Assembly (NCBI GenBank): GCA_029204045.2
Contig: CM055067.1
Coordinates: 310,001-374,000 of the forward strand
Direction: 5' to 3'
DNA length: 64,000 bases
DNA from: Tillandsia leiboldiana
Lineage: Eukaryota > Streptophyta > Magnoliopsida > Poales > Bromeliaceae
Shown here: one piece after another, positions 12,201 to 21,952 of the stretch
How the letters are laid out: each line of letters starts with the position of its first letter
Numbering within the stretch: position 1 is the first letter of the stretch
The notes under the pieces: model-generated
Databases searched by the model: none
What the model was told of the DNA's origin: nothing
What the model saw: only the letters and a program-made list of their open reading frames with translations
Translations under genes and position numbers: made by a program

Positions 12201-14039
12201 ATAGCCCCATGCTGGATAATTTAATGTTGCCAGAGAATCCAAAAAGCATGAAGCTAGACGCCCTAAACCACCATTTCCTAGAGCAGCATCGGGCTCCTAC
12301 ATGATAAAATCCAGGAAACAAACAATATCTTGTGAACTTTTGGATGATAAATTTCTTTACATCATATAAACTATATAATATACATGTGTAGTATACATGC
12401 ATATACAACATTAAAAGAAACACAAATATGTTTGGACTATCCTACTTTAAACATCTTTGCTTCGCTTAGCATGTTAATTACAGAAGCACAATTGAATGGT
12501 AACTCTTAGCACCAAGAAAGCAAGAAGTTTATCTTGCGCCATGAACAGCATGAAAAAGAAAATCTTCTGTACCAGAAAAGTCAAAAAAAAAGAAGAAAGA
12601 AAGAGAAACACAGTATACAATGAAAGGGCATTGAAGGATGAAATATGCAGGAACTCTTTCAGAGCTTCCGCTGTTGCTATGCAATATATTTGATGTCAGC
12701 ACATAATGAACAGAGCTCTTGGAAAGTATCAGAACTTATAAAAGATGTTCTTGGACATTTCTTACCTGACTAGCGACATCCTCAAGGTTATATCCGAGCT
12801 GTTTTAATGCCTCTGCATATTTTCCAACTAGCTCTAGATTACCAATAGCATTTAAGAGTGTTCTGCCCTACATTTTGGACAAAGCAATTAAAGAGATTAT
12901 CAGCATAACTACATTTGAATTCTTCGTAATAGATAATGTCAACGATGGGAGCAAAACCGAATGCTAGACCTGTAGGAATTCCATTGAGAGATAATAAGCT
13001 TGCTTTACTATCATCTTGTCATAGTAATTAAATGTGGCATTCCAATTAATTATGAGGGCATCTCGAACACTTTCTGCAGTTGCATAGTATGCTTTTGGTA
13101 GCTCAAAACACTCCGGAGAGAATGAGGGAGTGAACTCCGCATGATATTTGATACTAGATGCAATTGTTGAGGAATCATATACAGAAGAGCTTAGTGTGTT
13201 TGGAGAAGCTGAAAAGTAAAACAGTAAGATGAGATAAACAATCAAATATAGAACAAAGGAGTGACAAATGAAATGAACTAGCTGAAGGATTAGTCAGTAA
13301 CTATTGTCCAAATATATTATACTATCACTCATCGGTGCTCTAGTACGGTTTTCTTCGAAAAATTCTGCAGCAGAAGTTCCACTTCTTTTTCTAGGTTAAT
13401 GAAGCTATCTTTCATCCAGAAAAACCAACAAATTAACCTAATGTTGTTGAATGAAAAAGAGCAAAAGTTAGCTTAACTAGAACACAACCGCTGTCGACGT
13501 AATGCTAATAATATCATCAAGGAAATAATCCTTCGATTTTCACCTTCATCTATAGCTCAGTATAGAAATTCAGTTACTACAATCAATTCCTACTCAAACA
13601 CATCATTTTTTTCTCTGAAATATAATGAACAATTTCGGTTGCCAAAACACATGCAAAAATATAGAACAAAATCTTTCAGGGAACTAATTAAAGTAATTGG
13701 CGATAATATAAACTAAACTTGATTGTTACACTTCACATTCGAATCGGCTTAGTAATCGTGATCAAATAATATTCCACAGCAAAAATCGGAAACATGAACC
13801 AAATTAGGGGGAAGCTCACCATCCTCTGAGATCGGATCCTGAATCTCTCGATCGCTAGCGATGCTCTTCACATACAGATGCTTAGAGACGCGGCGAAATC
13901 CTCCGATCTTGCTGAAGAAGAGCGTGGAGCTCCCGAAGCTCCTCGATCGGAGATCGCGAGATCGGGGAATGGAGCTCAAATTGCAGAAGACGATGGCGCG
14001 AGCCGAGAACGGCGACGAGTACGACGACGCCATCGCCAT
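6228..14039 (-). CDS. PHO1: Plastidic alpha-glucan (starch) phosphorylase
   Basis: It catalyses reversible phosphorolysis of alpha-1,4-glucan to glucose 1-phosphate in plastids. I place 15 exons, in transcript order: 13820-14039, 12970-13208, 12766-12867, 12120-12296, 11665-11940, 11077-11348, 10350-10467, 9793-10242, 9267-9419, 8597-8725, 8273-8509, 7852-7928, 7545-7731, 6867-7067, 6228-6344. The coding length is 2955 nt (984 aa), a usual length for the plastidic form. The N-terminus is Ser/Arg-rich and acidic-poor, as expected of a transit peptide. Exon 8 encodes the plastid-specific insertion (roughly residues 510-585), dense in Glu, Asp and Lys. Exon 13 carries EASGTSNMKF, whose Lys (near residue 830) holds the pyridoxal phosphate cofactor in this family. 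The protein ends YAKDIWDIKPVLLP. The cytosolic form lacks the insertion and the transit peptide, so it is excluded. I see no frame break. The upstream of two close ATGs (MAMASS) was used as start; the second is two codons later. Confidence 0.97.
9528..9745. repeat. Repeat-like insertion in PHO1 intron 8
   Basis: The stretch has recurring ACCCCTGCAAA, GCCCCTGAAAA and AGGGGTATTTGCA-type words in both orientations. These resemble the low-complexity ends of MULE-like plant elements. It lies wholly between exons 8 and 9. The boundaries are approximate and I cannot define target duplications. Confidence 0.35.
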
Positions 14040-14174
14040 TGCCCTAAACTCCCTCCGAGAGAGAGAGGGGGAGAGAGAGCAATGGAGATCGGGGAAGAGG
14101 AGAAATGTCTCTACTTCACTTCACACTCCCCTCTATCCCGTGCATTTTGTTTTTTTCGGGTGATATTTTCTTCG

Positions 14175-14184
14175 CCTTTTATAG
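14175..14184 (-). promoter_or_regulatory. TATA box of PHO1
   Basis: On the minus strand the sequence reads CTATAAAAGG, a close match to the plant TATA consensus. It lies about 135 bp upstream of the start codon. The interval between them is rich in CT on the transcript strand (about 14057-14080), as is common in plant 5' leaders. Confidence 0.65.
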
Positions 14185-14504
14185 GAAGATCGAGACATGT
14201 ACACATTCTACTCGTGGGGCCTTTTGGCACTCATTTGTACGCCGTTAGTTCGCAAAGGGCCTTTTTGCATATTTTATTCCGCTAAATTGATGAGCGAGCA
14301 CTATTTCAAACTTTTAAAATTAACTTAATTATTAATTAAAAAATATAAGAGTACACTACATTTTCATAATAATAATTTTATTAAAGTACTTTTTTTTTGG
14401 AATTTCTAAACAGATATTTTATAAATAAGAAAAATAATTGAATTACATCAATCAAAATTCGTGGCCCACATAATTTTCATCATTAATTAGCGAACGTCCA
14501 AAGG

Positions 14505-14675
14505 AGCAATGCTACATGTACACCCCGAAGGGGTGTACATCATACACCTCCACCATTTTAATAGTGACGATATTTTTTACGGGTCACATCGAGTGACCCA
14601 TCATCACACCCCCATCCTTAGATGGGTGGGGTGTATGATGTACACCCCGAAAGGGGTGTACACATAGCATTTTTC
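14505..14675. mobile_element. Multi-hairpin MITE, copy A
   Basis: The element is about 170 bp with inverted ends (AATGCTACATGTACACCCC on the left, its near-complement on the right). Each end also contains its own short palindrome, GTACACCCC/GGGGTGTAC. Two more hairpins lie between: GGGTCAC/GTGACCC near 14581-14599 and a C-rich/G-rich one near 14607-14633. An almost identical copy lies in the opposite orientation at 33976-34146. There is no coding capacity. The target duplication is unclear. Confidence 0.8.
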
Positions 14676-14684
14676 TTCGACAAA

Positions 14685-14757
14685 GAGCAATGCTACATAT
14701 ACACCCCGAAGGGGTGTACATCATACACCTCCACCATTTTAATGGTGGCGATGTATA
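14685..14757. mobile_element. Truncated copy C of the multi-hairpin MITE
   Basis: It repeats the first 70 bases or so of copy A (GAGCAATGCTACAT, then the end palindrome, then CACCTCCACCATTTTAAT) in the same orientation, ten bases after copy A ends. It then stops abruptly. This suggests a partial tandem duplication or a second truncated insertion. Confidence 0.75.
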
Positions 14758-15980
14758 TTATTTTTGTTTAGCCTTTTCTTCCTACGGCTCTCTATGCTTC
14801 GTTTCGTTTGGATCAGCTATAAAAATAAAATTATTTATTACAAAAATAATATAAATTAAGAAATAAATAAAAATAAAATTAATTTTAAATTTGAATAAAA
14901 ATTAAATTATTTTTAAAAATAAAAAAAAAATATTTAGATAGTTAAACTAAAATAGTGAGAATAAGAGTAATTATAATTTTAAATTAGTAATATTTTATCT
15001 AATTAATTAATACAAAAATATTAGTTTAATAATAATTTATTTTATTTTATTAATTATTGCTAGATAACCCTAATATTAATAGATAAAATAATTAATAATA
15101 ATAAATATTTATTAATAAATAATTTAATAAATTAACAAATTAATTAGTTAATTATTTAATAGTTAAATAATTAGTTAATAAAATAATTAAATTAGTTAAA
15201 AGTTAATATAATAATTAAAATTATATTTATTTTAATTAATTTTATTCTCAAGAAAAAATAAGTTTGTTTAAGAAATAATACTAGAGCAGTAATTTTAATT
15301 TTATATCATACTATTTCAGAAAGATGAGAACTAATAGTCTCGTTTAAACCAGACGCGTTTGGAGAATAAGACCGAAATAAAACTTTATTCCATATCTTGT
15401 TCCCAATCAAACAAGAAATAGCTTGTGATTTCAAAAAAGTTAAAACCATTTATGTTTGTTACTAAAATGATAAAATATCTAAATTTTGATTTTATAATTG
15501 TACGAAAATTGGTCATCAACTTCAACCAAATTATAATTATAATTCAGATAAATTATATTATTTAAAAATAGTTTCACCAGGCAAAAATTATTTTAGAAAA
15601 ATTTGAGTTCACTTTTTTTTTTTTTTTTCTTTAATTGTTGTACAAAACAGAACCATTAAAGCTCTAAAATAAAACCTATTTGTTTAACATCATCTAAGGG
15701 GAATTTACCGTTTCAATTCTCAAAAAATATTAAGATTTGCTTTTCCAGAATCTTGGGTGCCAAAGAAGTGTGCTGAAGCAAGTTAAATCCTGGTAGGAAG
15801 TAATCAACAGTAATAGCAATCAATATCCAACACCACACATCATCTGATTATCAGTGGATTCATCACAGCTCATTAATTTGAAGTATCAAGAAATGTAAGA
15901 AAATCATCAGCAAAACTGTATAAAACATGTAACAATTCATGAATAAATAAAGTCCACAACTTGCTCTAAATACAGAGTAC
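14758..15980. other. AT-rich intergenic DNA
   Basis: I see no gene. 14815-15300 is almost pure A/T with many TTAATTAA-like words. 15320-15420 (near CGTTTAAACCAGACGCG and TCCCAATCAAACAAG) looks like the end of a decayed DNA transposon of the 'GTTTGG' kind, but no pair of ends could be fixed. Confidence 0.4.
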
Positions 15981-17627
15981 ATTTTAGTCGAAAATTAGAT
16001 GAGGTCCTTATTGTTGCAGTAAAGACATATGGAGGGAGCACTCTGAACAGGCAATAATAGTTCCAGAATCATTGCTTCAAACAGATTCCCTTTGTATCTG
16101 CTAGTGTGAAGCACATCTTATGATTTCTCAAGTTTCGAGATTTAAAGCAATTGCCGAGAACCTGCAAAAAACCAAAATTTTCCAGTAAGATCACCCTGCC
16201 CCCCACAAATTCGAAAGCAATTATCGAGTTAGCAACAGAAATTGTTTACCGCTTTTTTCTTTTTCTTTTGTGTTTCCTCTCAAGATCCTTGAGATAAAAG
16301 CAATGAAAGATGGAACTTATTTATCTTTTTTAATGCGGGAAACTCCTATCTTTTAAGTGAGTAAAGAGCAGTTGGCGGTGTTAAGGCTTCAATATAGAAA
16401 TGATGAGCTGATCCATTGCTGTTATAATGCCAAAGAGATAAATCATCCAGCAAGTTTCAAGGTTTCTTGCAGACACGAAATATGCGGAAAACAATCATTT
16501 TCAAGATTTCTTCTATAAACCGCGACTCACTTGGCCCATGCGAAGCTTTTGATTTTAGGGTCATAACTTATATGCAAACAACACAGAATTTCATAAGCTA
16601 TGAATCAGTTAGCCTACTTACATGCATCCAATTTCCCTGCTTATTTTTCAGAAAGAAACAATGATATCAAATTCTGAACACTTGGGAGAGAAGAGGATAC
16701 AAGCTTTTGCTCATGATCAAACTAATTAAATAGGTGACCAGAAAAACGTGGTCCGGGGCTCTCTAAAAGCCAGGGCCCCAGGCACAATAAGCAGGGAATT
16801 AAGCACAAAAATGTCAGCAGATCTTTGATTTCGGAATCGTTTTCATGTTTCAAACACCCATTGATTTGTCTAAACAACTAGATATAAAGGGAGCGGCCGC
16901 GACTATAAAGTAAGGAATATGATTCAGTTCAAAGATAAAGCTTATAAAATGATGGAAAGTAAGGGTAGGCTTATGGAACATGAGGGTCCCCATCAACATT
17001 TATACCAAGACACTGCCCATTTACATGAAACTATATAACAAGGAGTATCTAAGTTGACAAGGATTCACTAATAAAGGACTCGATTTGCATTGACTAACAT
17101 GTATACACTGAAACTAATGCGACATCCCAATTTTACGGTAAAAATGGTGTTGATTGGTATGGTTAATAAGCATACATAATAATGGTTTCAGGCTTGTTTA
17201 ACAAGATGCAAGAACCATAAGTGCTCTAAACATGGAAACATGAGAAAAGAGAGTAAAAGGAGAGAGAAGCTTCACTGTAGGGAACTTGTCTTAATTTTCC
17301 TAGCATGAGATCACAAAGTTCCTCATTTATACATAGGTAGTAATTTAGATGCATATAACACACAGGGAATCACATATCCAAAATTTTCCAAATACGAAGC
17401 ATAAATATAAAATTCTTCAAAAAACAATACCTAAAACCCTAAATCTCCTCATCACAGTTATGCAACCATTCATCAGTTTGCACTCATAAGTAAAATTAAG
17501 CCCTAACTCACAACCGCATCATCCGAAGCCAAATAAATCACAAGAAAGATCCACAAAAACACCGCAAAAATCGAAACAAAAACCTGGGGGGCGAATCAAA
17601 CCCCACCAAATCCGCACCTTTTTCGAA
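15981..17627 (-). other. Downstream flank and possible 3' UTR of ISD11
   Basis: There is no recognisable coding sequence. The minus strand has a plausible splice acceptor near 16153 (TTTTTTGCAG then GTTCTCGG), so part of the ISD11 3' UTR could be spliced from further downstream. This cannot be settled from sequence alone. Confidence 0.35.
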
Positions 17628-17909
17628 TCAGAGACTCTTGATCTCCAAGACGCTCCTGACATCGGGGGCGTAGAGCGATTGCACCAACGCTTGGCGCCGC
17701 GCGACCTCGAGCTGGGACTTGGCGGTGGCGAATGCAGCGGCGGCGGCGGCGGGGTCGGAGAGCTCCTTGTTCTCCCGGAACCCGTCGAGGGATCGGCGCC
17801 GCACGTACTCCCTCACGTTGTAGTCGGAGAACTTGGCCGCAGTGCGGAGGAGGGAGCGGAGGAGGCCGAGAACCTCAGTCCTAGAAGGCGCCGACGCCGC
17901 CGACGCCAT
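17628..17909 (-). CDS. ISD11: ISD11/LYRM4-like mitochondrial Fe-S cluster assembly factor
   Basis: This is a small LYR-superfamily protein that, by family knowledge, stabilises the mitochondrial cysteine desulfurase NFS1 and contacts acyl carrier protein. A single 93-aa coding exon shows the family layout: LLRSLLRTAAKFSDYNVREY near residues 15-34 (a diverged LYR region with the conserved F-S-x-Y-N-x-R core), then DGFRENK, then a helix with QLEVARRQALVQSLY. The length equals that of ISD11 homologues. The first ATG (17907-17909) gives a full-length family match. The coding region is GC-rich with an alanine run near residues 54-59. The upstream region carries three site II elements, and a LINE ends about 250 bp upstream of the start codon. 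Other LYRM proteins are possible but fit the core motif less well. Confidence 0.88.
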   Translation of the reverse strand: MASAASAPSRTEVLGLLRSLLRTAAKFSDYNVREYVRRRSLDGFRENKELSDPAAAAAAFATAKSQLEVARRQALVQSLYAPDVRSVLEIKSL

Positions 17910-18059
17910 GGCCGAGAGCTCCGAGGAGTCGCCGCGTCGTCGCTACAGGGAACGACACACAAAAACACCTTGCGGGGATTTGGTTCTCGAACCCTCTAGA
18001 GCCCCTCGTTTATATTAGCGAAATCATGGACCTGGTCCACCACGTCAGCAAAAGACCAA

Positions 18060-18105
18060 GGCCCATAGCACTTCAATATTGGGCCTAATTTAAAATCCCG
18101 GCCCA
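18060..18105. promoter_or_regulatory. Three site II (GGCCCA/TGGGCC) elements in the ISD11 promoter
   Basis: Hexamers GGCCCA (18060), TGGGCC (18080) and GGCCCA (18100) lie 151-196 bp upstream of the ATG. They begin exactly 20 bp apart. TGGGCC/T site II motifs are known TCP-type elements common in plant genes for mitochondrial and ribosomal proteins. This fits a mitochondrial assembly factor. Confidence 0.65.
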
Positions 18106-18141
18106 TACGTATACTAATACTACGTTTATATTTTTGTGTAG

Positions 18142-18157
18142 TATATTTAGGAATTAT
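18142..18157. repeat. LINE target-site duplication, left copy
   Basis: TATATTTAGGAATTAT, a perfect 16-bp match to 24720-24735. It lies directly beside the T run that is the A-tail of the minus-strand LINE. Confidence 0.92.
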
Positions 18158-18264
18158 TATTTTTTTTTTTTGAGAGAAAGGCAGCATGCTGCCGCTTCAT
18201 TCATTGCAAGGTTGAATTTAGCAGAAGGTCGGGGCAGGCGACTACCCGTAAGGCAGCGCTTCCC

Positions 18265-18295
<31 letters not shown>

Positions 18296-18308
18296 GAAAA
18301 TGTAAAAA

Positions 18309-21300
18309 TTAGGTACAAAACTTGGTCCAGTGCGACCGAAGAATCCTAATGTCCGAGAGGATCCGGTGCAAGGAGTGATTATGATTGTCAAAGATCCTCC
18401 TGTTCCTCTCCAACCAGCAAGACCACCACGTTGCTGCGATAGTGATGAGAGCCCTCTTTCCAAGGCCCCCTTTCTTCAGTGCATGCGTCTCCCACAGTCG
18501 TTCAACGGTTAGGCTGCTGCGGATTTCCGCTTTGTTTGGTAGCAGAGAGCCCAGCAGAGCCTGAGTGCTGGCGCAGGAGGCAAATAAGTGATCCGCGGTT
18601 TCCTCGCTTTCTTGGCAAAGGACGCAGGTGGAGGTACCGATCCAGTTCCTTTGAAGGAGCTTGTCTCTAGTTAGCACTCTTCTTCTGAGGACAAGCCAGA
18701 TTAGGATTTTTACCTTCAAAGGGGACTTAGTCTTCCAGAGATCGGCGAATCGGGTATCAGCAACCCCACTGTCCTGAAGGAAGTTGTATAAGGACTTAAC
18801 CGAGAAGAGTCCGGACGCCGCCCACCGCCAGTGGTAAACGTCTTTGTTGTTGGATAGCTGAATGGTCGGCGTGGCTAGCTTTAGTTGTAGAGTCTGTTCC
18901 TCTAGGCCTGGTAGGTCTGGGATTCCGAGGTCTATGCCCTCCAGTATCCTCGCCCAGTTCCAGCCAGAGTGATCGGTGCAGTCTTTAACCCGGAGGTTCT
19001 TGTTCGTGGCCAGCTGGAAGATGCTATGGAATTGGGTGGAAAAGCTCGAATTCCCAACCCAAATATCCGACCAGAATGATGTCAATTCTCCGTTCCCCAC
19101 CGTCCGAGTCGTGCCACACTTGAAGAGCTCCCTGGTACCCACTACGCTTCTCCACCAAAGCGAGAAGGGTTTGAACGAGGATCCTTCGTTAAGCGGGCTT
19201 CTGCGGCGGTAGTAGAGGCTCTTAACGAGCGGCCCCCAGGGTGTCGAGTCTGCGGCGCAGAATTTCCACCACCACTTCGCTAGCAGTGCAGTGTTCAGGT
19301 TCTCCAGATTCAAAATGCCGAGGCCCCCGTCCTTTTTGCTCCTGCAGATCGTTTTCCAATCAACCAGGCAATTCCCCCCCGTAATAGATTTTTGACCTTT
19401 CCAGAAGAAGGCTCTTCTCAGTGAGTCGATTCTTTTAAGCACCCAGGCTGGCGCTCTAAAGACGGAGAAGTAGTATAAGGGTAGGTTCGAGAGCACTGAG
19501 TTGACCAATGTAAGCCTTCCTCCTTGAGAAAGAAGCTTTGCCTGCCATCCAGCGATTTTTTGTTCAATTCTGTTGATGATTAGTTGCCAGTCGTCCTTTG
19601 GGATGGGACCCTGCTTTAAAGGTAGGCCCAGGTACTTTATAGGCAGCGATCCCAGATTACAGTCAAGTATCGTCGCGAGCCTTTCCCCTTTGTTGGACCC
19701 CCTGCCCATATAAAACAGGGCCGACTTGGCCCTATTGATTTTTAGGCCGGAGGCCCACTCGAAGGTCAGCCAAAGGAAGCGTAGGTTGCGAATCTGCCTC
19801 GCTTTCGCTTCGCAGAAGAAGATAGTGTCGTCAGCGAATTGGATGAGGGAAGTTTTCGCTTCCCTCGAGGGACCAACCCCTTGAATGAGGTTATTGCGAA
19901 CGGCACGGTTGGTTAACCGCGCCAGGCCCTCCGCCACCAGGAGGTAGAGGAAAGGCGAAAGCGGGTCGCCCTGACGAAGACCTCTCTTCATTCTAAACCA
20001 GTTGGTAGGTGTGTCGTTGACGAGGATGGCAACTTGCCATTGGAGATGCACTGGTCTATCCATCCGCACCATTTGTGGTTCGCTCCTAGACATTGGAGGA
20101 TGTGCCTGAGGAATGCCCAGTTCACATGGTCGAAGGCTTTCTCAAAGTCTGCTTTGACTCCCACGCAGTCAATGTGCTTGCACACTCCCCAACTGATTAG
20201 CTCACTTGCGGTGGCAAAGGAGTCTAGAATGAACCGACCTTTGATAAATGCAGACTGCGAAGGGGAAATAATCTTGTCCAAATCTTTGACAAGTCTGTTT
20301 GTCAGCACCTTGGAGATGATTTTCTGAATGCAATTGCTGAGGCTGATAGGCCGGAAATCATTGGCAGAGTTGGCCCCCTCCACTTTGGGGATGAGGCAGA
20401 TGTGTGAGTAGTCTATCGAACCCGAGTTCAGGCGACCGAAGTAAAGGTCCTCGAAGATGTTGGCTAAGTCGTCCTTGATCACGTCCCAGAACCTCTGGTA
20501 GAATGCCATGCTAAAGCCGTCAGGTCCCGGCGCTTTGTCCCCGCTCATCTGGAACGTTGCCAGTTTGATCTCCTCGAGCGTGAACGGGGAAGTTAGATGC
20601 TCCGCGCTCAGCGCGCGGTTGTCGAGAAAAAGGTCGCTCCAGTCCCCGAACAAGGGGGAATTTGTGGTGGCTGGCGCAAAGCGGTCCTTGAACTTACGGA
20701 AGAAGTACTCCCTCTTATCGTTCTCCCTTTCGAAGGTACAACCCTCGTCCTCTAAGGTTCCAATCCGGTTTGCCCTGCGTCTACCGTTCGCCATAGCATG
20801 GAAGAATTTGGTGTTGCCATCCCCCTCTTTGAGCCAATGTTGTTTGGCTCTGGTTCTCCAGAGAATCTCTTCTTCCCTAATGATACCCCTAAGGAGACTC
20901 TTGAGGTCCCTTCTAGAATCCAGCTCGCTAGAGGTCAAGCACCGGTGTTCCTCCAGGGAATCCAGCCTCTGGATCTCCTCCACTGAGTCCCGCTTAGCCT
21001 TGGAGATGTTGTGGAAGTTTGAGGAGCACCAATCTTTGATCCTCTTACGGCAGTGCCTGAGTTTTGCGTTAAAGGTGAGGATGCTTCCCTGCCGGCCTCG
21101 ATTGGCATCGATTTCCTTCCACCAGATAGGCACAAGCGAAACGAATTCGTTCCTGGTGAGCCAAACTTTTTCAAATCTGAAGGCGCGCGGTCGCCGGTTG
21201 TTGAGCGTTTTGAGAAGAAGGGGCGAGTGGTCCGAGGTGATTCGAGGGAGCGTCTCAACCGAGGTAAGCGGAAAGGCAGAGTCCCAGTCGGTCGAGATCA

Positions 21301-21904
21301 GGAAGCGGTCTAGCTTAGCTAAAGTGGGGGAGCTCTGCATGTTAGACCAAGTGAAGCTTTGATTGGTCAGCGGAAGATCAATTAGCTCAAGATCGTCGAT
21401 CGTCTTGGAAAACAGAGTCATCAGACGGTTGCACCAATTGTTCCCCAGCCTCTCGGAGGGGGAGCGAGTGAGATTGAAGTCCACGCACACTGCCCAAGGT
21501 CCGGGGCAGGCAGATTTCAACGATGCCAGCTCCTGGCAGAACGCGACCTTTCCACCCCAAGTGGGAGGCCCGTAGACATTAGTTAGGTAGAAAGATATGC
21601 CGCTGCGCACGCACGAAAGCCTCAACGTGAGGGAGTGGTCGCGCACGATTACCTCCGAGCAAGTGAAGAGCTTGGAGTTCCAGCAGGTGGCGAGGCCGCC
21701 CGAGGCTCCTGACGAAGGAATGAAATGACACTTGTCGAACCCCGATCCAGCAAAAGTTAATAAAAAAGAGCGAGAAATCAGGTTCAACTTGGTTTCCTGA
21801 AAACAGAGAATAGAACCCCTAAGAGGCTTAACGACGGATTTGACCAGACCCCGCTTGGTCAAACAATTGAGTCCCCTGACGTTCCAAGTACAGATCATAA
21901 ACAT
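18309..21904 (-). pseudogene. LINE ORF2: endonuclease and reverse transcriptase, one frameshift
   Basis: The first part (19988-21904, 638 codons) begins MFMICTWNVRGLN and carries an AP-endonuclease-like domain with QETK, NVYGP, VDFN and SDHSP blocks. It continues into the reverse transcriptase (GDKAPGPDGF, then KADFEKAFDHVNW). The second part (up to 20093 and down to 18309) continues in another frame with GLRQGDPLSPFLYLL, the catalytic box QFADDTIFF (FADD at about 19827-19838) and a C-terminal zf-RVT region (CVLCQESEETADHLFASC). The frame changes near 20030-20045, inside the reverse transcriptase, by what looks like a one-base loss. The usual GDFN of the endonuclease reads VDFN here. I see no RNase H domain, as is usual for plant L1. 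Confidence 0.92.
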
Positions 21905-21952
21905 AACGAAGAAGAAACACCGGCAGACTGCAGCACCCGCTACACCGTGGTC

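Noticed and set aside
13861..14285. Plus-strand open frames of 100-135 codons at the PHO1 5' end
   Set aside because: They overlap exon 1 and the leader of PHO1 on the opposite strand. GC-rich first exons often give such shadows.
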